64,000 nucleotides of DNA, taken from contig CAWJFY010000011.1 in assembly GCA_963842295.1 (NCBI GenBank), positions 248,001-312,000 of the forward strand. Direction: 5' to 3'. The translations under genes and the position numbers were made by a program. Origin of the DNA: JAJNBA01 sp963842295 (GTDB lineage: Bacteria; Actinomycetota; UBA4738; HRBIN12). The notes beneath the pieces were generated by a model, which had not been told where the DNA came from, searched no databases, and saw nothing but the letters and a program-made list of their open reading frames with translations. Below, in pieces: positions 42,924 through 53,265 of the stretch (position 1 is its first letter; the number at the start of each line of letters is the position of its first letter).

Positions 42924-44966
42924 ATGGGGTATCGTTGCCCCACGCACCCACCAATCGCCCATCTCGCCCGTCGCCTTCTGCCCGCCGCGCTCGTGGGAGT
43001 TCTTGTCTTCTCTCAGCTCGCAGGAGCCCCTCTCGCGACCGTGAGGGCTGACAGCCGTCTTCAGGGCCCAACAACTCCAGCAACGCCATTCGCGGTAATC
43101 AGCGAGCTCTACGGTGACGCTGGAGTCATAGCAGAGCGTCGGATGGCGGACGGCCTGGCTACGGGTTTCGACTTCCACCCTTCGCTTAGCCGCGGTGAGC
43201 GATCATTCCTCCGCAGCGCAAGGCCACCGTTCGTATACTTTTCCATTCCCGCCGCGGCACACGTCGCTCGCTGCTATCCGTCGTCCACTGATCCGAAGAC
43301 TGGGCCTCTTCTCGCCCAGTTCACGCAGCTGCTCGGTCCGAGCGTATGGCGGCTGGGCATGCCTGAGTTCGATCAGGGAGGAGGATGCTGGGCTGCGGGC
43401 CGTCCCACCTTCGAGGGTATGTCCGAAGGGCGGGCATACAGAGTCTGGAACAACTACTACCTGAACAAGAAGGGACTCGGGCGATTCCTCGAGAAGACTG
43501 CCGAGCAGCGCGGCTACCGATGGATGTCGATGTGTGTCTTCGCCTTCTGTCCCCAGTACGCCTACGACATGGGGTCCGACGCGGTCCTCCTGGAGCGAAA
43601 TATCGACGAGGTAAGCGGCATGACGCCGGGCATCGCGATGATTCGCGGCGCCGCGAGACAGCACGGCGGTAAGGACTGGGGCATCGACATCTCAACCTGG
43701 CGGTATTGGAATAGGGGTCCTACCGTCTACGACTCGATGGGCAAGCTGGTAACCGGGTGGTCGGCAAGCACCTTCAAGCGGAACCTGTACATCGCTTACA
43801 TGGCGGGTGCGGACTTCGTCCACAACGAGGCGGCTGTGTACTCTACGGGTCGGGGACTCAACCCGCTGGGTCGAACGGTTCAGGCGTTCACCAGATTCGC
43901 GACCGTCCGCCACCCCGACCGTGGCACGCCCCATGTTCCCATGGCGTTCATGCAGGATCACTATTCGGGATTCGAGCCGAGATTCGGCCAGTGGATGCAG
44001 CGGGCCTACAAGTGGTACTGGTCGACCCCTTACTCGGCGGGAGACAACATGCTTTCGAACTTGCTATCTCTCGCGTACCCGGGTCATGGAACCTGGGGTA
44101 CGATCGTCCCCCGAGCACCGTGGAAGGTGCTCCATGCAAACGGCAGTGAGAACGTCCGCGCGTCGCAGGCCGCGTATCGCCGTCGGCTCGCCAACGGCGC
44201 CGACCCCCGTCCATGGGAGCCGATGGGAAGTAGTCGTTGGGGTGAGTCTTTCGATGTCATCACCAACCACTCGTCAATTGCGGCGATGCAGCAGTACCGC
44301 GCGATCGTGCTGAGCACAGACGCGATCCGATCCACACTTCTCAGCAACCTCACCCAGTACGTTCAAGGAGGCGGGATCCTGGTCGTCAACGCGAAGCAGC
44401 TACCCACTGACGCGGACGCGTTGACCGGGGTCCACTTCACCGGTGCACGTGGTAGGGCCTCGAGCGCGACTTGGGTGTCCAACGCCACCACGATCGATGA
44501 GGACTCATTCAGATACGCGGTGGCGACACCCACCAGCGCCTCGGTACTTGCTCACACCCCTTCGGGCGATCCGATCGTGACAAGCAATGCCTTTGGCTCC
44601 GGAACCGTGTATGTCACGACACCCGACTTCCTCGAGGATGCTGCCGGCAAGCGCATCCTCAAGGTGGGGCACCGGCTCATCGACATGATCCAACAAGGGC
44701 AAGCGGTCGCGAGCGTAGACGGCCCGCAGGTCGAGTACCTGGTGAGCACGGACGGTGGGAGGACGATCGTCACGCTCGTGAACACGGATCGAAGGGGCAA
44801 CGCATGGACGGGTACGCTCTCTTTCCCGATACCGGGCGGGGCCTACTCGGCAAGCGAGTGGACTCGGGACGTACCGGTGGGTACATCACTGTCGGGCGGT
44901 CAGGTTGTGATCAACGCGACCGTGCCCAGATACGGTGTCCGAGTTTATGCGCTCACGGAGGGGTAG
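42924..44966 (+). CDS. Secreted glycoside-hydrolase-like protein with C-terminal beta domain
   Basis: A 680-residue exported protein. AGGGAG precedes the ATG at 42924, and the N terminus has a twin-arginine-poor signal peptide (RRLLPAALVGVLVFSQLAGA). The body begins PFAVISELYGDAGVIAERR and looks like a TIM-barrel (WRLGMPEFDQGGGCWAAGRP, DWGIDISTWRYWNRGPTVYD, YIAYMAGADFVHNEAAVY). It is followed by a flavodoxin/GATase-like fold as in beta-galactosidase trimerisation domains (QQYRAIVLSTDAIRSTLL, YVQGGGILVVNAKQLPTDAD) and a terminal beta-sandwich. No known GH family is assigned. In this locus it may trim or degrade the polysaccharide. Confidence 0.75.
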   Translation: MGYRCPTHPPIAHLARRLLPAALVGVLVFSQLAGAPLATVRADSRLQGPTTPATPFAVISELYGDAGVIAERRMADGLATGFDFHPSLSRGERSFLRSARPPFVYFSIPAAAHVARCYPSSTDPKTGPLLAQFTQLLGPSVWRLGMPEFDQGGGCWAAGRPTFEGMSEGRAYRVWNNYYLNKKGLGRFLEKTAEQRGYRWMSMCVFAFCPQYAYDMGSDAVLLERNIDEVSGMTPGIAMIRGAARQHGGKDWGIDISTWRYWNRGPTVYDSMGKLVTGWSASTFKRNLYIAYMAGADFVHNEAAVYSTGRGLNPLGRTVQAFTRFATVRHPDRGTPHVPMAFMQDHYSGFEPRFGQWMQRAYKWYWSTPYSAGDNMLSNLLSLAYPGHGTWGTIVPRAPWKVLHANGSENVRASQAAYRRRLANGADPRPWEPMGSSRWGESFDVITNHSSIAAMQQYRAIVLSTDAIRSTLLSNLTQYVQGGGILVVNAKQLPTDADALTGVHFTGARGRASSATWVSNATTIDEDSFRYAVATPTSASVLAHTPSGDPIVTSNAFGSGTVYVTTPDFLEDAAGKRILKVGHRLIDMIQQGQAVASVDGPQVEYLVSTDGGRTIVTLVNTDRRGNAWTGTLSFPIPGGAYSASEWTRDVPVGTSLSGGQVVINATVPRYGVRVYALTEG

Positions 44967-45061
44967 ATAGGCGCGAGCTCTGTGTAGGAGTCCGGCTATG
45001 AGTGTGTGCAAGTTCGAGTCGGCCTCACACGATCATGCCTCACGGCGCGTCAGCCCTGTCC

Positions 45062-46327
45062 CTAGAACTCTTGCCTACTGTCGGGAACCAGACCGAGCCA
45101 ATCGGTCAGATCCCTGACACGCCTCGTCCAGGTGTGTTGCTTTAGGATGCGTTGCCGGGCTCGGTCGCCCATGGCTCGTAGACCACTCGGGTCGGACAGC
45201 ATCTCGGATACCATGCCTGGAATCTCGCCCAAACTTGGGTAGCACTTGATCTCAGAATCAAGATCGAACAGGCTCTCCAGTTCAGAGTTGTAGGTGGTGA
45301 GATACGCTGCCCCACACGCAGGGGCCTCAAAATCGCGACCTTTCAAACAGACTTGCGTACTTGAAGCGCCCGTGAATCCGAAGCCCAAAACCACCTTGGC
45401 CCCGGCGTACACACCCGCGATTTCTCCTACGGGGCCCTTCGGCCAACTCGTGCCGAAACAATGCACATCAGCACCGGTCCGTTGAAGCTGTTCTATGGTT
45501 CGACGCCGGGGTCCGTATGCGCTCCCAACGAAGGCAACGTCTACCTCCCTCGCTCCGTCACCGGGACGAAAGACTAGTGGGTCAACTGCTTCGGGAAACC
45601 ACGTTGCAGCGGCCCCTTTCGCCAGATACCAGCCAACGGCGCGACGGGAATTGGTGAGATGCAAATCGACCGACCCAATCAGTGGCGTCTGCCCATTTGG
45701 ATAGGGACGACGCTTCGGATTGAAGGTATGCACATCATCCAACCAAAGAAGAGCCACTGGGATGCCGAGGTCACGAATCGCGTTCAGCGTCTTAGGCTCA
45801 AATTCAAGGTAGGACCCGTAGAGTAGGGCCAGGTCAATGGATCGCTTCGCATGAACTGATCTTGCGTACTCCAGAAGATCGATCTGGAGGCGGTCACGCC
45901 ATTCACCGAGACGGGGCCCGACCTGATACGGGACGAACGTATCGGAGTACTTGGCGCCGACGCTTGCAGCAACGGAGTCTGTATGTCCCGATTCGAACAG
46001 CCGCTTGTGGCGGGTGACGCTGAAGTACTCGGTCGAGAAGGAACGCGTCAATTCGTCTCCGAACCACGTTCCTCCGAGGGCAGGTCGATCGACGACAAGG
46101 AGTCGCAGATGACCTGGCTCATGGCGGGATTTTGCAGCGAGATTCCCCACAAGCCGACGCGACAGCTCTTGCCATGCATCCTGATCCGCGCCAAGCAGGC
46201 GCTGTGCCTCTTGGTCTCGGCGGAAGGTTGAGCGGTCCTCGAGCCTTCCAAGTACGTGGGTCAGGGGGCCCCGTAGCACCTTAGAATGTGCCACCCATCG
46301 AAGTCGGCGATGAGCGTTCCAATCCAA
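45062..46327 (-). CDS. CgeB-like glycosyltransferase
   Basis: A 421-residue GT-B-type glycosyltransferase, transcribed against most of the locus. C-terminal donor-site pattern: VDVAFVGSAYGPRRRTIEQL, VHCFGTSWPKGPVGEIAGVY, KVVLGFGFTGASSTQVCLKG, RDFEAPACGAAYLTTYNSEL, then QHTWTRRVRDLTDWLG. This is the CgeB / glycosyltransferase_92-like (Glyco_trans_1_2) type. The N-terminal 60 residues are less typical. Base composition is visibly less GC-rich than the housekeeping genes, suggesting transfer. Downstream 95 nt to the secreted-protein gene contain nothing obvious. Confidence 0.83.
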   Translation of the reverse strand: MDWNAHRRLRWVAHSKVLRGPLTHVLGRLEDRSTFRRDQEAQRLLGADQDAWQELSRRLVGNLAAKSRHEPGHLRLLVVDRPALGGTWFGDELTRSFSTEYFSVTRHKRLFESGHTDSVAASVGAKYSDTFVPYQVGPRLGEWRDRLQIDLLEYARSVHAKRSIDLALLYGSYLEFEPKTLNAIRDLGIPVALLWLDDVHTFNPKRRPYPNGQTPLIGSVDLHLTNSRRAVGWYLAKGAAATWFPEAVDPLVFRPGDGAREVDVAFVGSAYGPRRRTIEQLQRTGADVHCFGTSWPKGPVGEIAGVYAGAKVVLGFGFTGASSTQVCLKGRDFEAPACGAAYLTTYNSELESLFDLDSEIKCYPSLGEIPGMVSEMLSDPSGLRAMGDRARQRILKQHTWTRRVRDLTDWLGLVPDSRQEF

Positions 46328-46790
46328 CGGTTACCTCCAGTCGCGAGACCCATTCCCAGCATAGACCGACCCAGCAGAGCCCAACGGGCGACAAGGAGCC
46401 GCAGCACGGAAAGAGCCCGGACGAATCTCGCGGCGCTTGCGAAACGGTCCAGATCACATTTCGAATCGTCACGAAACGTTCAGCAACTTGCGCAGCATCC
46501 CGTCGGGCATTCCAGCCCTGAAGACGAGCTCACCATTCCAGCCTACGATCGGGGGTCCCCAGATCAAGAGAGAGGGTCGCGGTGAACAACAAACACGGAC
46601 AACGTGTCTGGCTGAGGGAGGGCCTCCGGGCGCATACTCATCCACCGAATCAATGGCCCCACGACTGTGCCATGGCGGATATCAACTTGCCCGCTGGGCA
46701 TCGTGTGCGTCGCCTATGGTCTGAGTCGAAGCAGGTGGAGTCTCTTTGCGTTTCCGATGCCCTTCCTCAACACTGTTATGAGCCTCAAGC
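46328..46790. other. Intergenic region, no gene seen
   Basis: 463 nt between the divergent CgeB-like and Wzx genes. The short frames here are mutually overlapping and without signature. It probably contains both promoters. GATCGGGGGTCCCCAGATC (about 46547-46565) is a GC-rich palindromic stretch. Confidence 0.5.
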
Positions 46791-48104
46791 ATGATTCAGG
46801 GATCATCAGGCGAGGGGTTGGGCAGTCTCCGTGAGCGCGTGGTCGGGGGCGCATCCTGGACACTGGCCGGAGCAGTCCTTGGTCGGAGCGTGAGTCTGGC
46901 TGGCACGATCATCGCGACCCGGCTCCTTTTACCCAGCAGGTTCGGCCAGCTGAGCGCGATCCAGCTCGTGATCGGCACGTTCGCGGTGATCGCGAGTCTC
47001 GGTCTCGGGATTGCGGTTACCAAGCGTGTAGCAGAATATCGGGCCAAGGACTTGGAAAGGGTCGGCGACTTCGCGTCTTCGGCTACCAAGATTGTCGCCG
47101 TCAGCAGTGGTGTGACGGTCGCGATAGTGATCCTCGGCAGAGACTGGCTTGCGGAAACCCTGCTCCATAGTCCCGAGCTCGCAACTCCTCTCGCGCTGAC
47201 GTCCGGCATGGTGTTCACCTCATCCATTCTCACCGTGCAGACCGGGATACTTGCCGGACTGGAAGCGTTCAAGGAGGCGGCGATCGCCAATTCCCTTAGG
47301 AGCGTCCTCACGTCAGTTCTGTTAGTGACAGGCATTGGAATCGCCGGGATCAACGGCGGCCTGATCGGGGGCGTCGTTGGCGAGGCTGCCACGATCTTGT
47401 GGGTGATCCCGGCTGTCTTCAGATCCGGTGCCGCTCGTGGAATCTCCATGCATCGTCGCGGCGATGACCGGCCCGGCGCTTGGGCGTCCTTGAGACAGGT
47501 GGGGTTGCCGGCTCTCGCCGCTAGCGTCGCGATCCTGCTTTCACTCCTCGTCGGTCAGAGGATGTTGCTTGAGCAGCCGGGCGGCTTCGCCCATGTAGCC
47601 CAATTCAGTGTCGCCTACAAGTGGAGCATGGTGGTTCTGTTCATCCCTTCCTCGGCTGCATTGGTGATGCTCCCCCTATTGTCGAATCTGGCGGGAGCCA
47701 AGGCACACATTGCATTCCGGCGCCTACTACGGACGACCTTTGTGTCACTGTCGTTGGTGACGGCGATACCCGCCCTAATCATGATCGTCAGCCGGGACTT
47801 CGTACTGGGGTTGAGCGGGGGCAAGTACGAGTCGGATTCGGTTGCGTTCGTGATCCTAATGGCAGCGACTATCCCAATCACGTGGAACACGATCCTCAGC
47901 CAGTCGGCTCTCGCTCTCGACGCGATCCGGGCGTGGTTAGTCAGCGATGTAGTGCTCGCTCTTACACTGGGCTCCACCGCGTTTCTCCTGATTCCGCGCC
48001 ACCACGCCGCCGGGTTGGCCAGCGCGTACGCGGTCGGGTACGTCGCGACCTGCGTTGTGCTTGCAATCCCGGTGCGAGTCCGGCTTCGGAATCTAGGCTC
48101 GTGA
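46791..48104 (+). CDS. wzx: Wzx-type oligosaccharide flippase
   Basis: Predicted to flip undecaprenyl-linked repeat units across the membrane. The 437-residue protein has about twelve to fourteen hydrophobic helices. The start ERVVGGASWTLAGAVLGRSV and FGQLSAIQLVIGTFAVIASL are typical of the polysaccharide_synt/MVF-like family. ALVMLPLLSNLAGAKAHIAF marks the second half. It is followed 4 nt later by a GT4 gene. Symbol is by function, not strict orthology. Confidence 0.87.
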   Translation: MIQGSSGEGLGSLRERVVGGASWTLAGAVLGRSVSLAGTIIATRLLLPSRFGQLSAIQLVIGTFAVIASLGLGIAVTKRVAEYRAKDLERVGDFASSATKIVAVSSGVTVAIVILGRDWLAETLLHSPELATPLALTSGMVFTSSILTVQTGILAGLEAFKEAAIANSLRSVLTSVLLVTGIGIAGINGGLIGGVVGEAATILWVIPAVFRSGAARGISMHRRGDDRPGAWASLRQVGLPALAASVAILLSLLVGQRMLLEQPGGFAHVAQFSVAYKWSMVVLFIPSSAALVMLPLLSNLAGAKAHIAFRRLLRTTFVSLSLVTAIPALIMIVSRDFVLGLSGGKYESDSVAFVILMAATIPITWNTILSQSALALDAIRAWLVSDVVLALTLGSTAFLLIPRHHAAGLASAYAVGYVATCVVLAIPVRVRLRNLGS

Positions 48105-48108
48105 CCGG

Positions 48109-49302
48109 ATGGTAAGTGATCCAAGGGAGGTGGACGGAAAGGTGGTTCCCGGTGACGGGACTTTCGAACCCAGAGCAGGGACTAGCCCTGTGGTCGCCAT
48201 CGTTGGCGGGATATGGGATATGCCCTCCGCTTATCGGGAGCGGATGGTGTTGGCCCCAGAACTAGTGCTGGCGGACGGGCTTGAGGCGGCGGGTCTAGTT
48301 GTTCACCGCTTTGGGCACCTCGATGCGTTCCGTCCGTCGAGGTTCGACGTCGTGCATGTTCATTGCGCTGTCTGGGGAGTCCTTCGCGTGCTGGAAGACA
48401 GGTCAGAGGCGAGGTTCGTGTACACGAATCACCTGTCGGCTCCGCCGAATCGCAGGGCTTCCTATCTGACGAATGCCGCGATGCGCGCCGCCGATTGCGT
48501 TGTCGCTCTCTCCGGCACGGAGCGGGACCGAATAAGAGACGACTACGGCGTTGGCCATGAGCGGTCTGTCATCATCGCGAATGGTATCGACCCGTCGATC
48601 TTCTCTTTCTCACGGTCAATGTCGTCGGAGGCCGGACCTTGGCGACTGTTGTTCGTTGGGCAGTTGATTCCCATGAAGGCGGTGGATGTGCTTCTGGCCG
48701 CTCTTCATGAGCTGAGCGATGACGTCGACTGGCACCTCGAGCTTGTCTATCAGATCGCTGCTTTGGAAAGAGAGCTTCGAGAGCGAGTGACTGAGCTGGG
48801 CCTTGATTCCAGGGTCACCTTCACTGGCTTCCTTCATCCAGTGGAGGTCGCGCAACGGATGAGAGAATCGCACCTGCTTGTGCTTCCGAGTATCACCGCG
48901 GAGGAACTCCCCGCCGTTATCACACAGGCCATGATGTCTGGGTGCCAGGTTGTAGCAACCGACGTCGGCTCGATCCGAGAGCAGCTGGACACATTCGGGG
49001 TTGTTGTCGCTCCGGGTGACAGCGGTGCTTTGGCCGATGGAATAGCTCGAAGCTTGGAGACCTATCCGGACTTCGCTTCTGGGGCCGCTGGCCCGGCCCG
49101 CGAATCGGCCATCCGCCGATTCTCCATACCTGCGATGGTTCAGGCACATATCGAGGCCTACCGCGACGTGCTGCGGCACGGTGGCCCGCGGCGCGCATCC
49201 GGCTCAGGGCGGAGGTGGGCGCTTGCGGCACGTCTGGCGGGACGCATCTATCGACCGTTCGCCAACCATCCTCCCGACCGACTTGCGGCGCGGGGCCGCT
49301 GA
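48109..49302 (+). CDS. GT4-family glycosyltransferase
   Basis: A 397-residue GT-B glycosyltransferase. C-terminal donor domain: WRLLFVGQLIPMKAVDVLL, VTFTGFLHPVEVAQRM, LLVLPSITAEELPAVITQAM, GCQVVATDVGSIREQL. The usual E-x7-E is partly conserved (AEELPAVITQ). The N-terminal domain has RFDVVHVHCAVWGVLRVL and IIANGIDPSIF. It adds one sugar of the repeat unit, and donor and acceptor are unknown. Probably cotranscribed with wzx. Confidence 0.9.
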   Translation: MVSDPREVDGKVVPGDGTFEPRAGTSPVVAIVGGIWDMPSAYRERMVLAPELVLADGLEAAGLVVHRFGHLDAFRPSRFDVVHVHCAVWGVLRVLEDRSEARFVYTNHLSAPPNRRASYLTNAAMRAADCVVALSGTERDRIRDDYGVGHERSVIIANGIDPSIFSFSRSMSSEAGPWRLLFVGQLIPMKAVDVLLAALHELSDDVDWHLELVYQIAALERELRERVTELGLDSRVTFTGFLHPVEVAQRMRESHLLVLPSITAEELPAVITQAMMSGCQVVATDVGSIREQLDTFGVVVAPGDSGALADGIARSLETYPDFASGAAGPARESAIRRFSIPAMVQAHIEAYRDVLRHGGPRRASGSGRRWALAARLAGRIYRPFANHPPDRLAARGR

Positions 49303-49637
49303 GCCCGTAGAACCCACGGCACGCAAGACTCATGTGAAGGCCGCCAGGGGTTGCCGCAGCCGGACCGGCCGCCGACGTACCTCATGCTGGTGCTGCGTCG
49401 GGCTTCGCACGGAGAAGGTTTGAGGCCTGGTGGGGCCTCTCCTTAAGGCTCGCTTGCCTCTGGGAACTTCCGTCTCGCCATAGCGCTGATCCAGCGCTTA
49501 GGTGAGGATTCGTTCTGCAGTCCGCCGAATGCCTATGTTTCGCGGTTCGTGTCGTTGCCAGTGAACCGTCGCGCAAATATGTTTCCGGATCGACTGGCCC
49601 GGGACCTGAGGGGGTCGTACGAGAAGGGTCGAAATCG
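49303..49637. other. Intergenic region, no gene seen
   Basis: 335 nt without a coding signature. A perfect hairpin AGCGCTG-ATC-CAGCGCT lies at 49482-49498. Confidence 0.5.
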
Positions 49638-50501
49638 ATGGGTAGCCCAACCGTGGTGATCGCCATGCCCGTCCGCGACTGCGAGGCGACGATCGAGACG
49701 GCGATCCGATCGATCCTCAATCAGAGCTACCGTCAGTGGACCCTCTTACTCATGGAGGACGGGTCGAAAGACGCTACCCGTGCTCTCGCAGAGAAGTTCA
49801 CTTTCGATGAACGAGTCAAGGTCTTCGCCGACGGCCGGTCCCTGGGCATCACGGCCCGACTCAATCAAGCGATATCCCTCAGCGGGTCGCACGAGTACTT
49901 CGCCCGGATGGATGGCGACGATATCTCGTATCCGGATCGACTGGAGCGCCAGATCGCTGCTCTCGAGGGTGATCCGGAGCTGGACGTGGTGGGGTCATCG
50001 GTGCTGGTGTTCGGGGACTCCGGAGAAGCGCTCGGCTGGCGGCGAGTGCCATCTCTCCATGACGAGATCTGTGGCAGCCCCAGCTCGGGATTCCACATGG
50101 CCCATCCGTCGTGGTGCGGGCGTCGAGAGTGGTTCGAACGGTACGGCTATGACGAGCGAGCCTACGGTTGCGAGGATCAAGATCTTCTGAGGAGATCGTG
50201 GCGATCCAGTCGTTTCGCGAACATCTCCGACATCCTGCTCGGGTACCGCGAGCACGGGATCAGGCTCGGCGCGACGATCCGGACCCGACGGAGCACGGTG
50301 GGATCAGTCGCGCGGGCCGAGGGCGGCTGGACGAGCGCCACCACGTTCCGGGCCATCTTGGAGCAAGCGGGCAAAGGTCTCGCTGAAGTAGTCGCGTGCG
50401 GGCTTCATCAGGAGCAGGTGGTGCTCCGTCGTCGTCGGAGAGACCTCCGAGCTGCGGACGTCTCCCGTTGGGCGGAGGTCTGGGAGCTTAATCATGCGTG
50501 A
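49638..50501 (+). CDS. GT2-family glycosyltransferase
   Basis: A 287-residue GT-A enzyme. The start VVIAMPVRDCEATIETAIRS and SILNQSYRQWTLLLMEDGS bind the nucleotide. DXD region is EYFARMDGDDISYPDRLERQ, and YDERAYGCEDQDLLRRSW carries the ED motif of the acceptor site. Adds a further sugar of the repeat unit. Its end overlaps the start of the polymerase gene by 8 nt. Confidence 0.92.
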   Translation: MGSPTVVIAMPVRDCEATIETAIRSILNQSYRQWTLLLMEDGSKDATRALAEKFTFDERVKVFADGRSLGITARLNQAISLSGSHEYFARMDGDDISYPDRLERQIAALEGDPELDVVGSSVLVFGDSGEALGWRRVPSLHDEICGSPSSGFHMAHPSWCGRREWFERYGYDERAYGCEDQDLLRRSWRSSRFANISDILLGYREHGIRLGATIRTRRSTVGSVARAEGGWTSATTFRAILEQAGKGLAEVVACGLHQEQVVLRRRRRDLRAADVSRWAEVWELNHA

Positions 50502-51975
50502 GGTCGAGCCGATCCGAGCGACGAGCGAACGGACCGAGGGAACGTTGCCCGTCTGGCCCACTGCAATCGTCGCCGTTGGACTGCTCCTCTACACCCTGGC
50601 TCCACGAGAGGACCTACGGCCCTCCGCGATCGTCGCCTTGTTCGTCTATGGCTCGGCGATGTACGTGTTTCCGTCGTGCCGACCCCGCCGCGACCACGCC
50701 ATCTCGCCCGCCACGTGGGCGATCGGCCTGTTCGGCTTGTCGATCGTGCTGTGTCCGATCCTCGTCGCGTTCTTCGGTCCAACCCGATCACAGCTTCCCA
50801 CCCTGACCAGCACCGCAGCCATGGATCGGGCGTTGATGACCATGACTGTGGCTTTCATCGCCTTCTGCGCCGGTTTCGGCTTCGCCTATCGGAGATCTCT
50901 CAGGCGACAGCAGGCTCCCTCGAGCGGCTGGTTCGGCTCTCTACTTCCGCCGTGGCTCCCGGTGCTTTTCGTGTGCCTGGGACTCTTCGGGCTCCTGCTG
51001 TCGTTCGGAAGCCCAGGAGATCTCCTTGCCTACCTGGGATCGCCGGATCAGGCGCGTGCTGTCGCGGCCGAAGACGCGACCCTCCGAGGGTTGATCGGAC
51101 TCGTTCTCCGGCCGTTCCTCGGCTTCGGACTGATCGCGATGTGGTGTCGATCGGTGGACTCATCCGCGCGATATGTCCGAGCAGCACGGGTCCGCTTCCT
51201 GCTGGTAGTGGCCGCAACGGTTCTTGCCTATAGCACCTTCGGATTCAACAGAGCGTCGATCGTGTACCCGTTGCTCGGGATCGTCGCCGTCTACAACGAG
51301 CGGGTGCGCCGTGTCGGCGTCGCGGCTCTGGTCGGAGTCGCCGCGATCAGTCTGTTGCTCTTCGGCTCCATAGGAATCTATCGAAGCGGATCGTTCACCG
51401 CTGGTGAGTTCCTCGGGGATCCGGGCCGGCGCGCTATCACCGAGGGATTCGATCTGAATCAAGAGATCCAGGTCTACGGGGCCGCACCCCAGTTCCTCGC
51501 GTTCGTGATGACGCAGGCCGAACGGATCCCGCCGCGATGGGGTGGGGCTCTCGTTTCCGGGATCGCCTCCCCCATCCCGGTCGTCGGGAAGCCATTCCGG
51601 GAGGCCTCGGGAACCGGGCTCTACAACCATTGGATCTACGGGGCCTCCGACGTTCGCGACCAGGTGATCCCGTTCGCGGGCGAGCTCTTCATCGACCTCC
51701 GCATCGCGGGCGTGGTGATCGGGTTCCTCTTGCTGGGCGCGATCGTCGCCAGGCTGCAGGTCGGGTTCGTTCGGTCGGAGACGGCACTCGGAGCATTCGT
51801 GTCGCAATACGTAGGGATGTGGCTCGCATTCCCGATCATCGGCAGCGCCGAAGTCGTGAGTCAGATCTTCGTGTACTTCATGCTGCCCGTCTACGTATCG
51901 ATCGGATACGGTCTGCTCCGCTCTCGTACCGGTGCGCTCATGTCGCGGCCAGTGCGTCCGCGTACGCCTGCATGA
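50494..51975 (+). CDS. wzy: Wzy-type oligosaccharide repeat-unit polymerase
   Basis: A 493-residue polytopic protein with about eleven hydrophobic helices and the large periplasmic loop typical of O-antigen/EPS polymerases (GFDLNQEIQVYGAAPQFLAF through ASGTGLYNHWIYGAS, with GELFIDLRIAGVVIGFLLLG after it). This last part matches the oligosaccharide repeat unit polymerase family, in which a GE-hydrophobic segment near the C terminus is conserved. It would polymerise flipped units outside the membrane. The 3' end overlaps the convergent GT4 gene by 38 nt. Confidence 0.82.
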   Translation: MREVEPIRATSERTEGTLPVWPTAIVAVGLLLYTLAPREDLRPSAIVALFVYGSAMYVFPSCRPRRDHAISPATWAIGLFGLSIVLCPILVAFFGPTRSQLPTLTSTAAMDRALMTMTVAFIAFCAGFGFAYRRSLRRQQAPSSGWFGSLLPPWLPVLFVCLGLFGLLLSFGSPGDLLAYLGSPDQARAVAAEDATLRGLIGLVLRPFLGFGLIAMWCRSVDSSARYVRAARVRFLLVVAATVLAYSTFGFNRASIVYPLLGIVAVYNERVRRVGVAALVGVAAISLLLFGSIGIYRSGSFTAGEFLGDPGRRAITEGFDLNQEIQVYGAAPQFLAFVMTQAERIPPRWGGALVSGIASPIPVVGKPFREASGTGLYNHWIYGASDVRDQVIPFAGELFIDLRIAGVVIGFLLLGAIVARLQVGFVRSETALGAFVSQYVGMWLAFPIIGSAEVVSQIFVYFMLPVYVSIGYGLLRSRTGALMSRPVRPRTPA

Positions 51976-53069
51976 GCGCTTCGGCCACGGTCTCTTGTGA
52001 GAACTTCTCGACCGCGCGGCGGCGTGCTGCAGCCCCCAGCCTCTGCCGGACATCCGGATCATCGAGGAGTCTCAGCATGCACGCAGTAAGAGAGTCCACA
52101 TCGTCAACCGGAACGAGCAATCCTGTCTCGCCGTCGACGACCGCATCGATCACGCCATAGATCCGGGAGGCGATGGCAGGGACGGCTGCGCACGCCGCTT
52201 CGAGGATGACGTTCCCGAATCCCTCTCGCCGGCTCGGCAGGCAAAGGACATCGGCCGCCTTCACATACCTTTCTGGCTCCGACGTTTGGTCGAGGACCGC
52301 CATACGCTTCGTCTCTCTGAGCGTGGGAAGGGCAAGCAGGTTCTCTTCGTCTGGACCTACGACAACCAGGTAGCCATCCATCCTGGTGGAAACGATCCGC
52401 TGCCACGCGCGCGCGAGTTGGAGTACGCCCTTGTCGTGAGCCAATCGACCGAGGAAGAGGAACACGACGTCCTCGTCTCGGATCCCAAGCTCCTTGCGCA
52501 CACTCCGCCGAACCTCTGGATCGGGTGCGAAGCGTTCGATGTCGACTCCGGATACCGAGCCAGACGCCAGCACTCGACCCTCTTCTGGATCGAGAACGCC
52601 CTTCAGCTCGGAGGAAGTCCCGCTCCGAGGGGCTCACGACCAAGACGTCGGTAGCCAGGGCGGCGGTGAGGCGATCGGCATTCTTCAGGAGCCATCGAGA
52701 CCAACCGCGATGCGTCGCCCAGACCTCGCCCATGAACGTGTGCACGCGGACAGGGACCCGGGCCGCGGATGCCGCAAGCATCGCGACCAAGCCAGCCTTC
52801 GGGGTCATCGAGTGAACGACATCGAACCGCTCGCGCCGGAACAACCGATAGAGAGCGAAGAGAGCGAAGAGGTCGCGGAACGGAGCAGGGCGACGCTCCA
52901 ACCGTACTGAGAAGGGTCGCACGTCTTCCGGCAGGAACGCGAGCTCGCCGGGTCTCGCGTTGGCAACCACTGAGACGCGGTAGATCTTGCTCAAGAGCCG
53001 TAGCTGGTAGCTCAGGAATGCGCGAGCGGTCCCAGGGTGTGAAACGACGATAACGACTCTCTTCATCAT
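51938..53069 (-). pseudogene. GT4-family glycosyltransferase with one frameshift
   Basis: An intact GT4 enzyme of about 377 residues apart from one extra base. The N-terminal part from ATG 53069 reads MMKRVVIVVSHPGTARAFLS, FDVVHSMTPKAGLVAMLAAS and ends in frame at SERDFLRAEG. The C-terminal part continues one frame over with VLDPEEGRVLASGSVSGVDI, FLFLGRLAHDKGVLQLARAW, DVLCLPSRREGFGNVILEAA and GETGLLVPVDDVDSL. The junction is at about 52598-52603, at a CCC run. All donor-site motifs, including the E-x7-E (REGFGNVILEA), survive, so a single-base correction restores the gene. Confidence 0.83.
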
Positions 53070-53265
53070 AGAGATCCGATGGTCCTCCTCAGGCTGCTCA
53101 GCTCGACGCGTCATACCGTCAGATCAGACGCAACATTCGAGTCGAATCTCCACATCATAATGACGTCGACGGATCTGACTCCCCAGGGAGTATGCCTACA
53201 GGTGACGCGCCGGGAGCTCGGCTTCGGGACCGGCTGTAGAATCCGGGGTCTCCCGAGGAGTGATC

